From: Alkalimonas sp.
Lineage (GTDB): Bacteria > Pseudomonadota > Gammaproteobacteria > Enterobacterales > Alteromonadaceae
NCBI GenBank assembly: GCA_020831935.1
Contig: JAFIFR010000009.1
Coordinates: 1 to 33,880, forward strand
Length of the DNA: 33,880 nt
Direction of reading: 5' to 3'
In this document: one piece after another, positions 15,854 through 25,634 of the stretch
Layout: the number at the start of each line of letters is the position of its first letter
Position numbering within the stretch: the stretch's first letter is position 1
Program-made: the position numbers and the translations under genes
Notes under the pieces: generated by a model
What the model saw: only the letters and a program-made list of their open reading frames with translations
What the model was told of the DNA's origin: nothing
Databases searched by the model: none

Positions 15854-18800
15854 TTAGAAATCAACCTGCAGCACCGCCGTGCACTGCTCAGTGCTTGCGC
15901 GACACAATTGATACTGAGCCAGGTTGTCACTGGTTCTGAACTGGTCGTTGTAACGGCCGGCTCGCTGCACAGTCGACACCGGTTGGCCATTGCGGCGCAG
16001 TTCCAGTCCTGTCACGTCCCCTTTCATTCGTAATTGCACCAGCGTTGAGCCGGAGCGGGCACGGTTCACCCGAATCAGGCTAAGCTCTGCTGCAACAGGG
16101 GGGACTGGTTCACTGAGTTGCATGGCAATCAGCAGCGGATCATGATCCGATGTGCGGAATGGATCGGCCTGATAGAAGTTATCGGGTTTTTCCAGACCAC
16201 CTGGCAATGGGCCTTCGTTGTAGTTGAAGGCTGGGATCTCATCCGAGTTGATGTACCAGGACTTGGCTTGCAGCACTTTGGCCGCGAGGGAAGGGCTGGC
16301 GAAAGCGTGATCCAGGCTGCCGGATTCGCCCATAAAGGTGTAGCTGTACACCCGGTAATCGTTGTCGTTGCTTTGCACCGCTAGGTTGACAAAGCCTGCT
16401 GCCTCAAACGCTGCCAGCGGGTTTTCTTTAGCGTAGGCATTAAAGTCACCCAGTACCAGATAATCGGTGTTTCCGGCTCCAGTCGGATCAGTTTCTAACC
16501 AGCGCAGCAACGCATGGGCCGATTGGGTACGCCAGTGATTCCAGCAGCCTTGGCCATCGCCCTGATCGGCATTGATGCCGCTGGCGTTGCCACACACTTT
16601 CGCCCGCAAGTGAATGGCTACCGCGGTAAGGGCAGCACCTTCTGCGGTGATAAAGCTCTGGGCCAAGGCCGGGCGCTGACGCGAGGTGTCAAAGTCGGGA
16701 TCGACACTGGAATCCAACACCGCAAAGTCACCCAAGGGTGAGACAGCAGTGGCACGGTAGATAAACGCCGGTTTGATGGCGTCGGTGCCAAGCCAGCCGG
16801 TGGCTACGTAGTGCCAGTCCGATTGTCCCGGTACATCATTCAGCGCTGCAACCAGTCGTGCCAGGGTGGCGTCATCGGCATCGTTTTCGATTTCAATCAG
16901 GGCCAGCACATCGGCATCCAGCGCCAGAATGGCCGGTACCAGTTTATCCAGCTGGCGTGTCAGCTCGCTTTCTGAGCGGGCACCACGGCAACTAAGCGCA
17001 TTGGGACCACAGCTGTTGCCTGGCAGATCAAAAGTGGTGAACAGGTTTTCCACGTTAAAGGTGGCGACTCGGAAGTCCCCTTGTTCGCTCAGAGTCGGAG
17101 CCTGCAGTCTTGGGTTGCTGTTGGTCAGAAAAACCGGGGTGCTGAGGTAGCGGGCACGGTAGGCACCAAAAGCATAGCTCATCACGCCTTCAAAACCAGC
17201 TTGCAGCTGATAGCCATTGCGGATTGGATTGCTGGCCGAGATCGGCTGAATGCCATCTTCACCAGTGATAAATGGCTGGCGGTTGACGCCGGTTAAACCG
17301 TTGTCAATAATCAGGCGATTCAGGCGGTTTTGTGCCGTCAAAGCTTGGGCTTCTGCGCCTGGGCTAACAACTTGTGTTGGGTTGTACAGGCGTCCATTGG
17401 AGACGCTAAACTCACCAAAACGAACCGCATTAAAGACATCGGTTACTGTCAGGTTTTCTGCGGTTTGCAACCACATGCCTTCGATGGCTTCAAGCTGAGC
17501 AAAGTCAGCAACAGGCAGGTGCAATTGCACTGGTGTGACCTGATGCAACTGGTTGCTATCACAAACCGCAACCTCGCTCACTGCGGACAGCTGGGTTTCT
17601 TCAAAAAACTCGGCCACTGTACCACGAACCCGAACCAGATCGCCGGGTGCAACCGGCACACCAAAACCATTGTCGTAGACAAAGATGCCTTCGGACGTGG
17701 CTGGGTTGCCATCTTGGTAGTGGTCCTTTTCCTGCAGATAGAAACCACCGAGACCACCGTTGTCGGTGTTTTGGAACACCGCGGTCACCACCGCTTGCAG
17801 CTGAACTTCAGCACCTTGCAACGGGCTCTGGAAACCGGCGCCCTGAACCTGATGAATGCGGGTGACCGGGTTGTCACAAGCAAAGGGGGCGGTTTCAATT
17901 GGGTTTTCAGCGGTCAGCAGCAGATTGGACAAACGCCAGGTGCTGCAGTTGCCGCTGTCAAACTGGTAACGAAAAGCCAGGTGGGCCTGACCACTGAGCG
18001 AAGCCAGCTGTTCAAAACCGTCGAAGCGGACCGGCACATTGTTGCTGCTAAAATCATCCGGGCTGATGCTGGTGAGCAACACCCAGTCTGCAGGATTAAG
18101 CTCTGTACCGTTGAATTGGGTAGAGTAATAGATATCCAGGTTATTGACACCGGCGAAGCCACGAGCAATATCAATGGCCAGGCGCTCATCGGTCTGGCTG
18201 TCGACATCAAAGGCAGGTGATACCAGCCAACTGTCATTGGCATTGCAGCTGCCGTCAACAAAGCCAGAAAAACTGACGTTGTTAAAGCCGCCATCCCATT
18301 GCCATTGCTGCTCCCCATTTAAGCTCCACTGCTGCCAACCTTTGTCAAAAGGGTTGCTGGCAAAATCGCGTTGATAGACTGTAATCCGCTCGGCATCGGC
18401 ACTGATGACACCACTGACCTGAATATTGTCAAAGCGGTTGTTGCCGGTCGCGTTGCTGGCACCAAGCAGCTCAATTCGAAAGTAGATCTGTTCTTGGTTG
18501 TTGAGCGCCGTAATATCGCTCAGATCATAGCTGCGCAACTGAAAGCTGCTGCCAAGGGCGCCTGAGTCCACTGCAAACTCGGTAAAGTCCTCGCCATTCA
18601 GTGACCAGCTTAGACGACGCTCGTTAAAACCGGTGGCGGTGCCGCGCTGGGCCCAGCTTAAGCGGAGGTCCTGATAACCAGTGCTGCTCACCTGAATGAT
18701 GATGGCAGCGCCATTGTTGCTGGTCGCCGGGCCACCTTGCACCGACAAGCTGCCACCAGCGGCGAAGCCAGGCAGGGCATTGATGGTGGTACCTGCGAAA

Positions 18801-19024
18801 GACTGGATGGTCAGATAACTGCCATTGGCTGCAGTTTCCTGATTAAAGTCAGTAAGGTAAATCACACCGTTGCCAATGTCTGGTGCTTGTGGAAAAGAGT
18901 CCGGGCTAAAGCCAAAGCTGCCGTCCGGCAGTTCATTGAAGTTTTGTGACCAGTAGGCGATGGGGCTTTGGGCCCACAAGCCAAAGGTGCTGAGCAGCAG
19001 CACCAAAGCCAGTAGCTGTTTCAT
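15854..19024 (-). CDS. ExeM/NucH-type extracellular endonuclease
   Basis: The 1056-residue secreted protein has a signal peptide (MKQLLALVLLLSTFGLWA). Residues about 20-210 form a beta-rich unknown domain and about 215-375 a choice-of-anchor-J-like domain. About 380-640 contain the OB-fold region typical of ExeM/NucH (GFYLQEKD, GIFVYDNGFGVPV, GDLVRVRGTV). The catalytic endonuclease/exonuclease/phosphatase domain starts near 648 with FRVATFNVENLF, followed by ALIEIEND, LGDFNAYAKENP (near 856), SLDHAF and TSDHDPLL (near 958). It should degrade extracellular DNA for nutrients or biofilm turnover. The C-terminus (about 970-1056) ends in a beta-like segment without the GlyGly-CTERM helix and basic tail seen in Shewanella ExeM, suggesting a freely released enzyme. 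It is convergent with the kinase gene. Confidence 0.9.
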   Translation of the reverse strand: MKQLLALVLLLSTFGLWAQSPIAYWSQNFNELPDGSFGFSPDSFPQAPDIGNGVIYLTDFNQETAANGSYLTIQSFAGTTINALPGFAAGGSLSVQGGPATSNNGAAIIIQVSSTGYQDLRLSWAQRGTATGFNERRLSWSLNGEDFTEFAVDSGALGSSFQLRSYDLSDITALNNQEQIYFRIELLGASNATGNNRFDNIQVSGVISADAERITVYQRDFASNPFDKGWQQWSLNGEQQWQWDGGFNNVSFSGFVDGSCNANDSWLVSPAFDVDSQTDERLAIDIARGFAGVNNLDIYYSTQFNGTELNPADWVLLTSISPDDFSSNNVPVRFDGFEQLASLSGQAHLAFRYQFDSGNCSTWRLSNLLLTAENPIETAPFACDNPVTRIHQVQGAGFQSPLQGAEVQLQAVVTAVFQNTDNGGLGGFYLQEKDHYQDGNPATSEGIFVYDNGFGVPVAPGDLVRVRGTVAEFFEETQLSAVSEVAVCDSNQLHQVTPVQLHLPVADFAQLEAIEGMWLQTAENLTVTDVFNAVRFGEFSVSNGRLYNPTQVVSPGAEAQALTAQNRLNRLIIDNGLTGVNRQPFITGEDGIQPISASNPIRNGYQLQAGFEGVMSYAFGAYRARYLSTPVFLTNSNPRLQAPTLSEQGDFRVATFNVENLFTTFDLPGNSCGPNALSCRGARSESELTRQLDKLVPAILALDADVLALIEIENDADDATLARLVAALNDVPGQSDWHYVATGWLGTDAIKPAFIYRATAVSPLGDFAVLDSSVDPDFDTSRQRPALAQSFITAEGAALTAVAIHLRAKVCGNASGINADQGDGQGCWNHWRTQSAHALLRWLETDPTGAGNTDYLVLGDFNAYAKENPLAAFEAAGFVNLAVQSNDNDYRVYSYTFMGESGSLDHAFASPSLAAKVLQAKSWYINSDEIPAFNYNEGPLPGGLEKPDNFYQADPFRTSDHDPLLIAMQLSEPVPPVAAELSLIRVNRARSGSTLVQLRMKGDVTGLELRRNGQPVSTVQRAGRYNDQFRTSDNLAQYQLCRASTEQCTAVLQVDF

Positions 19025-19125
19025 GGGTCGGTTCCGTATTGTTTGTAGTTATGACGTGGTACGGCAGTACGCCTGGTTAACACCGGCCTCGGGCATGGGT
19101 TCGCAAAGGCTGGTAAGAGTTGGCT

Positions 19126-19154
19126 AGTATAATGCGCTCATGTGTCATTTTCAT
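19126..19154 (-). promoter_or_regulatory. Predicted promoter of the ExeM/NucH nuclease gene
   Basis: On the minus strand ATGAAA (19154-19149) and TATACT (19131-19126) are separated by 17 nt. Transcription would start near 19119, giving a leader of about 95 nt. The promoter lies in the gap between fadE and the nuclease gene, downstream of the fadE terminator. Confidence 0.45.
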
Positions 19155-19220
19155 TAAACTTTTCAGTAAATGCTAATTTTAACATGGCTCGAGGTTTTTT
19201 TTGTTAACATTTAATGCAAT

Positions 19221-19246
19221 AAAAAAGCCCGGTTCAAAACCGGGCT
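19221..19246 (-). terminator. Intrinsic terminator of fadE
   Basis: On the minus strand a 9-bp stem AGCCCGGTT/AACCGGGCT (19246-19238 and 19234-19226) with a 3-nt loop is followed by a T-run (19226-19221). It begins about 18 nt after the fadE stop and separates fadE from the nuclease gene. Confidence 0.92.
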
Positions 19247-19264
19247 CTGGAACAATGGCTTGTT

Positions 19265-21733
19265 TTAAGCTGCGTTTACCTTGGCGGTGTTGGCTTGCTC
19301 GGACTCCAGCAAGGCTTTGTCGGCAGCCAGATAATTAAAGTCAAAGTCATCGACGTTGATGGTGCGCAGACGACTGACTTCGGCTTTACGCAGCAACTCG
19401 GCTTCCTGTTCTGAAATAATCTTCAGCTCCAGCCCCAGGTCTGCAACCTCGTTCAGGCGGAAGAATGGCAGGCGCTTGTTGGCTGCTTGGCAGACTTTGT
19501 CGAACAAGGGCTCGGCAGCCAGCACATCACGCAGTGCCTGCTCGACCATGCCAATCGGGTTGTTGTCTTTCGCGGCTAGATACAGGTGGTGACCCAAGCG
19601 CGAACGTGCTTCGCATGGTGTTTGCATAATGCGGGCAACCTGATGTTCCACTTTGTCGGCAGGGCGGCGCAGCGTCCGACCCCATGGGAATACGACGCGC
19701 TTTAACACCACACCGACCAACCGGTTCGGGAAGTTATCAAAGAGTTCGTCCAGCGCTTGTTGCGCCCGGGCCAGATTGTCTTCACAGGCCCATTGCACCA
19801 GCGGAAGATCTTGCGGCTGACGACCTTCGTCCTGGTAGCGCTTTAACACGCTGGATGTCAGATAGAGCATGCTGAGAATGTCACCCAGACGCGCCGAGAT
19901 CCGCTCGCGGCGTTTTAAATCACCGCCCAGGGTACCCATGGCAACATCCGACATCAGTGCCAGTGCTGCACTAAAGCGATTCATCTGCTTGTAGTATTTT
20001 GCGGTGGCGTCGCTGTACGGGGCACTGCTAAAGGCGCCACCGGTCAAGGACAACCAGAAGGTACGGAAGAAGTTGCTGATGGCGAAGCCAATGTGGCCAA
20101 ACAGCGCCTTATCAAAGGCCGTCACCGCGGCACGGTTGTCCTCGTTGTAGGCGGCTTGCAGCTCAGCCAGCACGTAAGGATGACAGCGGATGGCGCCCTG
20201 GCCGTAGATGATCATGTTGCGGGTGAGGATGTTGGCGCCTTCGACCGTGATGGCAACAGGTGCACCCTGGTAACCACGAGCCAGATAGTTGTCAGGCCCC
20301 ATGCAGATGCCTTTACCACCATGCACATCCATCGCATCGATCATCGCCAGGCGCATGCGCTCGGTAATGTGGTATTTGGTGATGGCAGAGATAACCGAAG
20401 GCTTTTCCCCCAGGTCAATCGAACCCACTGACATGGTGGTGGAAGCACATGCCATATAAGCATAGCCTCCAATACGGGCCATGGCTTCTTCAACGCCTTC
20501 CATTTTACCTACCGGGATCTTGAATTGACGACGGATACGGGCATAAGCGCCTGTTGCCATCGCTGCGGCCTTGATGCCAGCTGTGCTGTTGGATGGCAGG
20601 GTAATGGCGCGACCTACCGACAAGCACTCAACCAGCATACGCCAGCCCTGGCCAGCCATTTTGGCGCCGCCAATGATGAAATCAAGCGGTACAAAGACAT
20701 CGCTGCCCTGCGTCGGACCATTTTGGAAAGGCACGTTCAACGGGAAGTGACGACGGCCAATTTTCACCCCTGGGGTATCGGCTGGGATCAACGCACAGGT
20801 GATGCCCAAATCTTCCTTATCTCCTAGCAGTTTGTCCGGGTCTTGCAGTTTGAACGCCAGGCCAAGCACAGTGGCAATAGGGGCCAGTGTAATGTAGCGC
20901 TTGTTCCAGGTCAGACGCATGCCCAGCACTTCTTTGCCTTGCCATTGCCCTTTACAGACCACGCCAAAATCAGGAATGGAGCCTGCATCGGAGCCTGCCT
21001 CTGGGCTGGTTAGTGCGAAACAGGGCACATCCACACCTTTAGCAAGGCGAGGCAAGTAGTGATTTTTCTGCTCATCCGTGCCGTAGTGTTGCAACAGTTC
21101 GCCCGGGCCTAAGGAGTTCGGGACACCGACAATACTGGACAACACCATGCTTTTGCTGGTGAGTTTTTGCAGCACGCAGGACTGGGCGTAGGCAGAAAAC
21201 TCCAGACCACCGTATTGTTTCTTGATGATCATGGCAAAGAAACCATGGTCTTTCAGGTATTGGTAAACCTCGGGTGACAGATCGGCACGCTCATGGGTTA
21301 TTTCCCAGTCGTCAACCATATCCAGCAAGGTTTCCACCGGGCCATCCAAAAACGCCTGTTCTTCAGGGCTTAAGCGTGGAGTGGGGAAGTTGTGCAACTT
21401 TTGCCAGTCCGGGTTGCCACGAAACAGATCGGCTTCCCACCAGGTGGTACCAGCATCGATGGCTTCTTTTTCGGTGCTGGACATCTCCGGCATAATTTTG
21501 CGATACAGGCCCAGCAAAGGTTGCGTCAGCAGCTTTTGCCGGACGAAAGCAATGTTTAACGGCAGTGCCAGCACCAGAAAGATAATCCAGCTGACCATGC
21601 CGACAGGGCCGGCGAAGGTACCAGCGGCCAAGGTTAAGGCTATGGCTGCAGTAAACAAGGTTAAGCTGGCTCGGTAGTAGGCAAGCATGCCAATCACCAG
21701 CAGCAATATCAGGCTAAATACAAACCCTTCCAT
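19265..21733 (-). CDS. fadE: FadE-type acyl-CoA dehydrogenase
   Basis: The 822-residue protein matches the size and layout of E. coli FadE (about 814). It has two N-terminal hydrophobic helices (residues about 5-75), an acyl-CoA dehydrogenase core with [38 protein letters not shown] and [19 protein letters not shown], then the C-terminal DUF1974 region typical of FadE. It performs the first, FAD-dependent oxidation of fatty acid beta-oxidation at the inner membrane. The ATG at 21733 follows AGGAG. A GGTC-N-GACC palindrome in the leader suggests repression by FadR. It is a single-gene unit with its own terminator. Confidence 0.95.
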   Translation of the reverse strand: MEGFVFSLILLLVIGMLAYYRASLTLFTAAIALTLAAGTFAGPVGMVSWIIFLVLALPLNIAFVRQKLLTQPLLGLYRKIMPEMSSTEKEAIDAGTTWWEADLFRGNPDWQKLHNFPTPRLSPEEQAFLDGPVETLLDMVDDWEITHERADLSPEVYQYLKDHGFFAMIIKKQYGGLEFSAYAQSCVLQKLTSKSMVLSSIVGVPNSLGPGELLQHYGTDEQKNHYLPRLAKGVDVPCFALTSPEAGSDAGSIPDFGVVCKGQWQGKEVLGMRLTWNKRYITLAPIATVLGLAFKLQDPDKLLGDKEDLGITCALIPADTPGVKIGRRHFPLNVPFQNGPTQGSDVFVPLDFIIGGAKMAGQGWRMLVECLSVGRAITLPSNSTAGIKAAAMATGAYARIRRQFKIPVGKMEGVEEAMARIGGYAYMACASTTMSVGSIDLGEKPSVISAITKYHITERMRLAMIDAMDVHGGKGICMGPDNYLARGYQGAPVAITVEGANILTRNMIIYGQGAIRCHPYVLAELQAAYNEDNRAAVTAFDKALFGHIGFAISNFFRTFWLSLTGGAFSSAPYSDATAKYYKQMNRFSAALALMSDVAMGTLGGDLKRRERISARLGDILSMLYLTSSVLKRYQDEGRQPQDLPLVQWACEDNLARAQQALDELFDNFPNRLVGVVLKRVVFPWGRTLRRPADKVEHQVARIMQTPCEARSRLGHHLYLAAKDNNPIGMVEQALRDVLAAEPLFDKVCQAANKRLPFFRLNEVADLGLELKIISEQEAELLRKAEVSRLRTINVDDFDFNYLAADKALLESEQANTAKVNAA

Positions 21734-21747
21734 ATTTATCTCCTAAG

Positions 21748-21758
21748 AGGTCTGACCA
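21748..21758 (-). promoter_or_regulatory. Candidate FadR operator in the fadE leader
   Basis: The minus strand reads TGGTCAGACCT, containing the perfect palindrome GGTC-A-GACC (21757-21749). It matches the core of the FadR consensus (CTGGTCNGACCTG-like). It lies between a candidate -10 (TATACT, 21777-21772) and the fadE ribosome binding site, where a repressor would block transcription. Whether this genome has fadR is not visible. Confidence 0.6.
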
Positions 21759-21838
21759 CTATTCATCCAAGAGTATAATCTTCCACAGCAAGTTGCAAGT
21801 ATTTCAGTCAGGTTGCCATGGTTGGACGTACAAAGTGC

Positions 21839-21868
21839 TTTACATGCCTTGATACGAATCAGTATAGT
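21839..21868 (+). promoter_or_regulatory. Predicted promoter of the YafJ-type gene
   Basis: TTTACA (21839-21844) and TATAGT (21863-21868) at 18-nt spacing each match the sigma-70 consensus at 5 of 6 positions. Transcription would start near 21875, about 54 nt before the ATG at 21929. This also argues against the longer frame from 21818, which begins upstream of the promoter. Confidence 0.55.
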
Positions 21869-21928
21869 CGTTTGGCTCACTGTTGGCGTCTGGTGGCGCC
21901 AATCATTGTTCTGGGAGTAGTGAAGACC

Positions 21929-22693
21929 ATGTGCGAGTTGCTGGGGATGTCTGCCAATGTCCCAACGGATATCTGTTTTAGCTTCAAGGGATTAAAAGAG
22001 CGCGGAGGCCGGACTGGTCCGCATCGGGATGGTTGGGGTGTTGCCTTTTATGAAGGCAAGGGTGTCTGTACCTTTAAAGATGCGCTGCCCAGTTACGAGT
22101 CAGAAATTGCCCGCCTGGTCAGTGATTATCCGATTAAAAGCTGTGCTGTGGTGGCTCATATTCGGCAGGCCAATCGTGGCCGGGTTAGTCTGCAAAATAC
22201 CCATCCCTTCACCCGCGAGCTTTGGGGTCGCTATTGGACCTATGCCCACAATGGTCAGCTGCATGATTACAAGGACTTGCCGGTGGCTCGCTTTCAGCCA
22301 GTTGGCACCACCGACAGTGAGCGGGCTTTTTGTTACCTGATGAGTGAGCTGGACAAACGCTACCCAACTAAGCCGCGCTCGCGCAGAGCCGCCTTTCACT
22401 TTTTGCAGAAAAAAGCGAAAAGTCTGCAACAATTGGGGGTGTTCAATATGCTGCTGACGGATGGTGAGTATCTGCTGACTTATTGCACCACCAAATTGCA
22501 TTGGATTACCCGGCGGGCACCTTTTGGTATTGCCCGCTTATCGGATGTGGACGTGGACATCGACTTTGCCAGAGAAACCACACCCAATGATGTGGTGACG
22601 GTGATTGCGACCGAGCCTCTGACCCTGAATGAGCAGTGGCACAAGATGGCGCCGGGTGAAAGCCAGCTGTTTCGTTACGGTGAGCCGATTTAA
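21929..22693 (+). CDS. yafJ: Class II glutamine amidotransferase, YafJ type
   Basis: The start at 21929 gives MCELLGMSANVPTD, placing Cys2 as the N-terminal nucleophile after Met removal, as required for Ntn-type amidotransferases. The resulting 254 residues match E. coli YafJ (about 255). Glutaminase-domain motifs are HRDGWGVAFYEG, VVAHIRQANRG, NTHPF and YAHNGQLHD. It should hydrolyse glutamine to glutamate and ammonia, but no acceptor domain is present and the physiological reaction is unknown. It is divergent from fadE, as in E. coli, where gmhA lies between the two. Its stop codon interleaves with that of the convergent DUF3108 gene (4-nt overlap). Confidence 0.88.
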   Translation: MCELLGMSANVPTDICFSFKGLKERGGRTGPHRDGWGVAFYEGKGVCTFKDALPSYESEIARLVSDYPIKSCAVVAHIRQANRGRVSLQNTHPFTRELWGRYWTYAHNGQLHDYKDLPVARFQPVGTTDSERAFCYLMSELDKRYPTKPRSRRAAFHFLQKKAKSLQQLGVFNMLLTDGEYLLTYCTTKLHWITRRAPFGIARLSDVDVDIDFARETTPNDVVTVIATEPLTLNEQWHKMAPGESQLFRYGEPI

Positions 22694-23466
22694 CGCGAAG
22701 ACAGGGCTGCGGTGTCGCTTTGCTGCCAACGGACTTCATGCAGTTGCAAATCGACCTGCTCGACATTGTCTTCACCATGCCAGATCCGCACCAGCAGGTA
22801 ATCCAGTTCTGGAGCGACCCAGGCATAAATTTGTCGATCAGAGTCGTCTTCGACCCGCTCTATTCGCCAGGCTTTCACTTCACCATAAGGCAAGGGCAGG
22901 GTTTCCTTGCCAACCACCTGAAAATGATAGGTTCTTGGATCACCCCGCCGGTTTAATACCTCGTAACTGAAGGTCCGCTTGCCAGCAGCAAGGTCAATGG
23001 CCAGTTGTTGGTGGTAACTGAGCTGATCCAGCCAGGCATCACTCCAACCATGTTCTTTCAACTCTCCCTTACGACCTTGCCGCACCTCTTGCTTGATAGG
23101 ATCCAAGGTCAGTTGGTGATGACGGTTAGGCCCTGTGCCGCTGCGGCGCATTTCATAATGCAACGGCTGGACCCGGGTTCCATCCAGTTGAAAGGTCGTT
23201 TGCTCTTCCCGGCGATCACGCAGCACCATCCAACTGACTTCACTGCGGTAACGCAGGGTATAGGTACCGTTCTCTTCAGTTAGCTCACGCTCGCCCTGGC
23301 CATGGCTGCGGCCATTACGATACACCACGTATTTTGCCTGATAGGGTTTTAACTCCAGCGGGAGCTCAGTGGTCGCTGGTTCGGCGAAAAGAGGAAAAGC
23401 CAGCCAGGGCAGGCAGAAAAAAGGCGCCCGCAGGCGCCATTCAGAAATCATGTTCTTCATCATCAT
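22690..23466 (-). CDS. DUF3108 domain exported protein
   Basis: This conserved protein of unknown function is about 258 residues. Several in-frame ATGs lie at the end of purN (23466, 23463, 23460, 23451); I chose 23466 for its GGAT element 8 nt upstream, but the choice is uncertain. The N-terminus is a signal peptide ending near LAFPLFA. The mature part reads YQAKYVVYRNGRSHGQGERE and continues as the beta-rich DUF3108 fold (RYRSEVSWMVLRDRREEQTTF, AWRIERVEDDSDRQIYAWVAPEL). It is probably periplasmic. The start overlaps the purN 3' end, so it is likely cotranscribed with purMN; a link to purine synthesis is not implied. Confidence 0.82.
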   Translation of the reverse strand: MMMKNMISEWRLRAPFFCLPWLAFPLFAEPATTELPLELKPYQAKYVVYRNGRSHGQGERELTEENGTYTLRYRSEVSWMVLRDRREEQTTFQLDGTRVQPLHYEMRRSGTGPNRHHQLTLDPIKQEVRQGRKGELKEHGWSDAWLDQLSYHQQLAIDLAAGKRTFSYEVLNRRGDPRTYHFQVVGKETLPLPYGEVKAWRIERVEDDSDRQIYAWVAPELDYLLVRIWHGEDNVEQVDLQLHEVRWQQSDTAALSSR

Positions 23467-24097
23467 GGGCATATCCATACTGCGGTAAAGGTTCATTGTC
23501 CAGCAAGGCATGGTTGCCTTGCTGTTGCAAACGACCCTGACAAAACCAGCGGATCACCAAAGGATAAATTCGGTACTCTTGTTCATGCACCCTGGCAGCC
23601 ACTGTTTCTGCATCATCGTCAGCAAAAATAGGTACTTTGGCTTGCAATACCACAGGTCCGCCATCCAGCTCCTCGGTGACAAAGTGCACACTGCAGCCAT
23701 GGATGGAATCCCCGGCTTCAATCGCACGTTGATGGGTATGCAAACCCTGGTACTTTGGCAACAGGGAAGGATGAATGTTCAATAATTTTCCGGAAAAGTG
23801 CGTAACGAAACCCGCAGTCAGGATCCGCATAAAGCCGGCCAGCACCACAACATCGGGTTGGTAACGCTCGATCAGTTGCTGCAAGGCGCTATCATAATCC
23901 TCGCGGTTTTGGTAGTTCTGATGACTCAGGCTATGGGCTGCACAGCCGGCATCCCGGGCACGGGTCAGGCCATAGGCGTCGGCTTTGCTGGAAATGACCG
24001 CCGTCACCTGGCCGGCAATAAAGCCTGAGGCGCAGGCGTCCAGGATTGCTTGCAGGTTGCTGCCGTTTCCGGATATCAGTACAACAATGGATTTCAT
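23441..24097 (-). CDS. purN: Phosphoribosylglycinamide formyltransferase PurN
   Basis: The 218-residue enzyme transfers the formyl group of 10-formyl-THF to GAR, the third step of purine synthesis. The N-terminal phosphate-binding loop ISGNGSNLQAIL and the catalytic set Asn107 and His109 (NIHPSLLP) plus Asp145 (EELDGGPV) align with E. coli N106, H108 and D144. It follows purM by 18 nt as in E. coli purMN. Its C-terminal tail (HDDEEHDF) overlaps the start of the DUF3108 gene. Confidence 0.97.
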   Translation of the reverse strand: MKSIVVLISGNGSNLQAILDACASGFIAGQVTAVISSKADAYGLTRARDAGCAAHSLSHQNYQNREDYDSALQQLIERYQPDVVVLAGFMRILTAGFVTHFSGKLLNIHPSLLPKYQGLHTHQRAIEAGDSIHGCSVHFVTEELDGGPVVLQAKVPIFADDDAETVAARVHEQEYRIYPLVIRWFCQGRLQQQGNHALLDNEPLPQYGYAHDDEEHDF

Positions 24098-24115
24098 GCC
24101 AACCCTTAGCCGTGC

Positions 24116-25156
24116 TTAACGAATAATGACCTGTTCTTCGCCGGCGGCTGCCGGTTGGATCTCACCCAGGTGCCAGGCCGTTTCGCCAGCTTGTTGCAGC
24201 TGTTCCAGTGCCGGTTGCAGCTGTGCGGCGGGTACCACAACGATCATGCCGACACCACAGTTGAAGGTGCGGTACATTTCGTGGGTGGTGACGTTGCCCT
24301 GCTGTTGCAGCCATTGAAAGATTGCCGGCCATTGCCAGCTGCTGCCATTGACAACGGCTTTGGTGCCTTCAGGCAATACCCGTGGAATGTTTTCCCAAAA
24401 GCCACCACCCGTCACGTGGCAAAGCGCATGCACGGGCTGCTGCTTGATCAGGGCCAACAGGTTTTTGACATAGATGCGAGTGGGTTCCAACAGGTGATCG
24501 GCAATGGATTTCCCCGCCAGCTCCGTGTCGGTCGATTGGCCACTGACTTCTAAAATTTTACGGATCAGCGAAAAACCATTGGAGTGCGGGCCGGATGAAG
24601 CCAAAGCAATCAACTGGTCGCCGGCTTGCACCTTGCTGCCGTCGATCAGCTCGGATTTTTCCACCACGCCGACACAGAAACCGGCGATATCGTAATCATC
24701 GCCATGGTACATGCCAGGCATTTCAGCGGTTTCACCACCGACCAGCGCACAGCCAGACTGAGCGCAACCGTCGGCAATGCCTTCGACTACGGTAGCTGCG
24801 GTATCGACGGCCAATTTACCGGTCGCGTAGTAATCGAGGAAGAATAATGGCTCAGCACCTTGCACAATGAGATCGTTCACACACATGGCCACCAGGTCGA
24901 TGCCAACGCCTTCGTGCCGCTTCAGGTCCATGGCTAAGCGCAGTTTGGTGCCGACGCCGTCAGTGCCGGATACCAGCACTGGCTCCTTGTAACCTGCCGG
25001 GATTTGGCACAAGGCCCCAAAACCACCCAAACCACCCATCACCTCCGGGCGATGGGTGCGTTTTACAGCACCTTTGATACGATCGACCAGGGCGTTGCCA
25101 GCATCAATATCGACACCGGCATCTTTGTAACTTAAAGATGGATTTTGGTTGCTCAC
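24116..25156 (-). CDS. purM: Phosphoribosylformylglycinamidine cyclo-ligase PurM
   Basis: This enzyme converts FGAM to AIR with ATP in purine synthesis. I place the start at the GTG at 25156: it is 6-7 nt after AGGA, and gives [20 protein letters not shown], matching typical PurM N-termini and length (346 versus 345 in E. coli). The TTG at 25168 would bury the ribosome binding site in the coding region. Signature elements are [59 protein letters not shown] and [13 protein letters not shown]. It forms an operon with purN. Confidence 0.97.
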   Translation of the reverse strand: MSNQNPSLSYKDAGVDIDAGNALVDRIKGAVKRTHRPEVMGGLGGFGALCQIPAGYKEPVLVSGTDGVGTKLRLAMDLKRHEGVGIDLVAMCVNDLIVQGAEPLFFLDYYATGKLAVDTAATVVEGIADGCAQSGCALVGGETAEMPGMYHGDDYDIAGFCVGVVEKSELIDGSKVQAGDQLIALASSGPHSNGFSLIRKILEVSGQSTDTELAGKSIADHLLEPTRIYVKNLLALIKQQPVHALCHVTGGGFWENIPRVLPEGTKAVVNGSSWQWPAIFQWLQQQGNVTTHEMYRTFNCGVGMIVVVPAAQLQPALEQLQQAGETAWHLGEIQPAAAGEEQVIIR

Positions 25157-25194
25157 GGCATTCCTCAATTCGGGTAGGGCTGAAAATGGGCGCT

Positions 25195-25221
25195 ATTTTA
25201 CCTGCTTAATGGGCCGGACAA
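25195..25221 (-). promoter_or_regulatory. Tentative purMN promoter
   Basis: On the minus strand a -10 TAAAAT (25200-25195) lies about 39 nt before the GTG start, with only a poor -35 (TTTGTC) 16 nt upstream. No PurR-like ACGCAAACGTTTGCGT palindrome is visible near it. Confidence 0.25.
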
Positions 25222-25226
25222 AAGCT

Positions 25227-25634
25227 TTACTGGGTAGCATTTGTCATGGCCTGCTGGACATAGTCGGCAATGCTGATGCTGTCGTCCTGCACGATCTTGT
25301 GGTAAATTATTGATGCAAATGGAAATTCCTTGTCAAGGTAGGTCAGGCAAACGTAGGGGGCATCCTGGCTGCTTTTGTCATGAAACCAGTTGCCGCCAAG
25401 CTCACGGCGGAAAACTTCACCGGTGTAGGCGCCTAAAATTGTGCAGAGCGTAAACAGCAGATCCTGCGCATGAGCCTGAGTTTTTTGCCGCTGATGCAAG
25501 GCAGAAATCAAGGTATCCAGCTGCACCAGGCTGTTGCGGCTGTAATCCAGCTCCAGCTGGAACTCTTCACGTCCATATTGAACGGCGTCCGCTGCCGACT
25601 GGACCATCAGGTCTTGTAACTGTTGATCGTGCAT
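25227..25634 (-). CDS. Small conserved-looking protein of unknown function
   Basis: The 135-residue product has no signal peptide or membrane helix and is probably cytoplasmic and helical at the N-terminus. The central motif LGAYTGEVFRRELGGNWFHD and the following YVCLTYLDKEFPF recall small uncharacterised families (DUF3806-like), but I cannot assign one. The ATG at 25634 has an excellent GGAGATAG site. It begins 28 nt inside the 3' end of the LysR gene, so the two are translationally coupled and the LysR protein may act in the same process. It ends 70 nt before purM on the same strand. Confidence 0.75.
   Translation of the reverse strand: MHDQQLQDLMVQSAADAVQYGREEFQLELDYSRNSLVQLDTLISALHQRQKTQAHAQDLLFTLCTILGAYTGEVFRRELGGNWFHDKSSQDAPYVCLTYLDKEFPFASIIYHKIVQDDSISIADYVQQAMTNATQ

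Noticed and set aside
17330-18220. Long plus-strand open frame of about 296 codons
   Set aside because: It lies wholly antisense within the nuclease gene, whose domains are clear; the translation has no recognisable domain or start context.
21818-21928. N-terminal extension of the YafJ-type gene
   Set aside because: Catalytic Cys must follow the initiator Met, which fixes the start at 21929; the extension also contains the predicted promoter.
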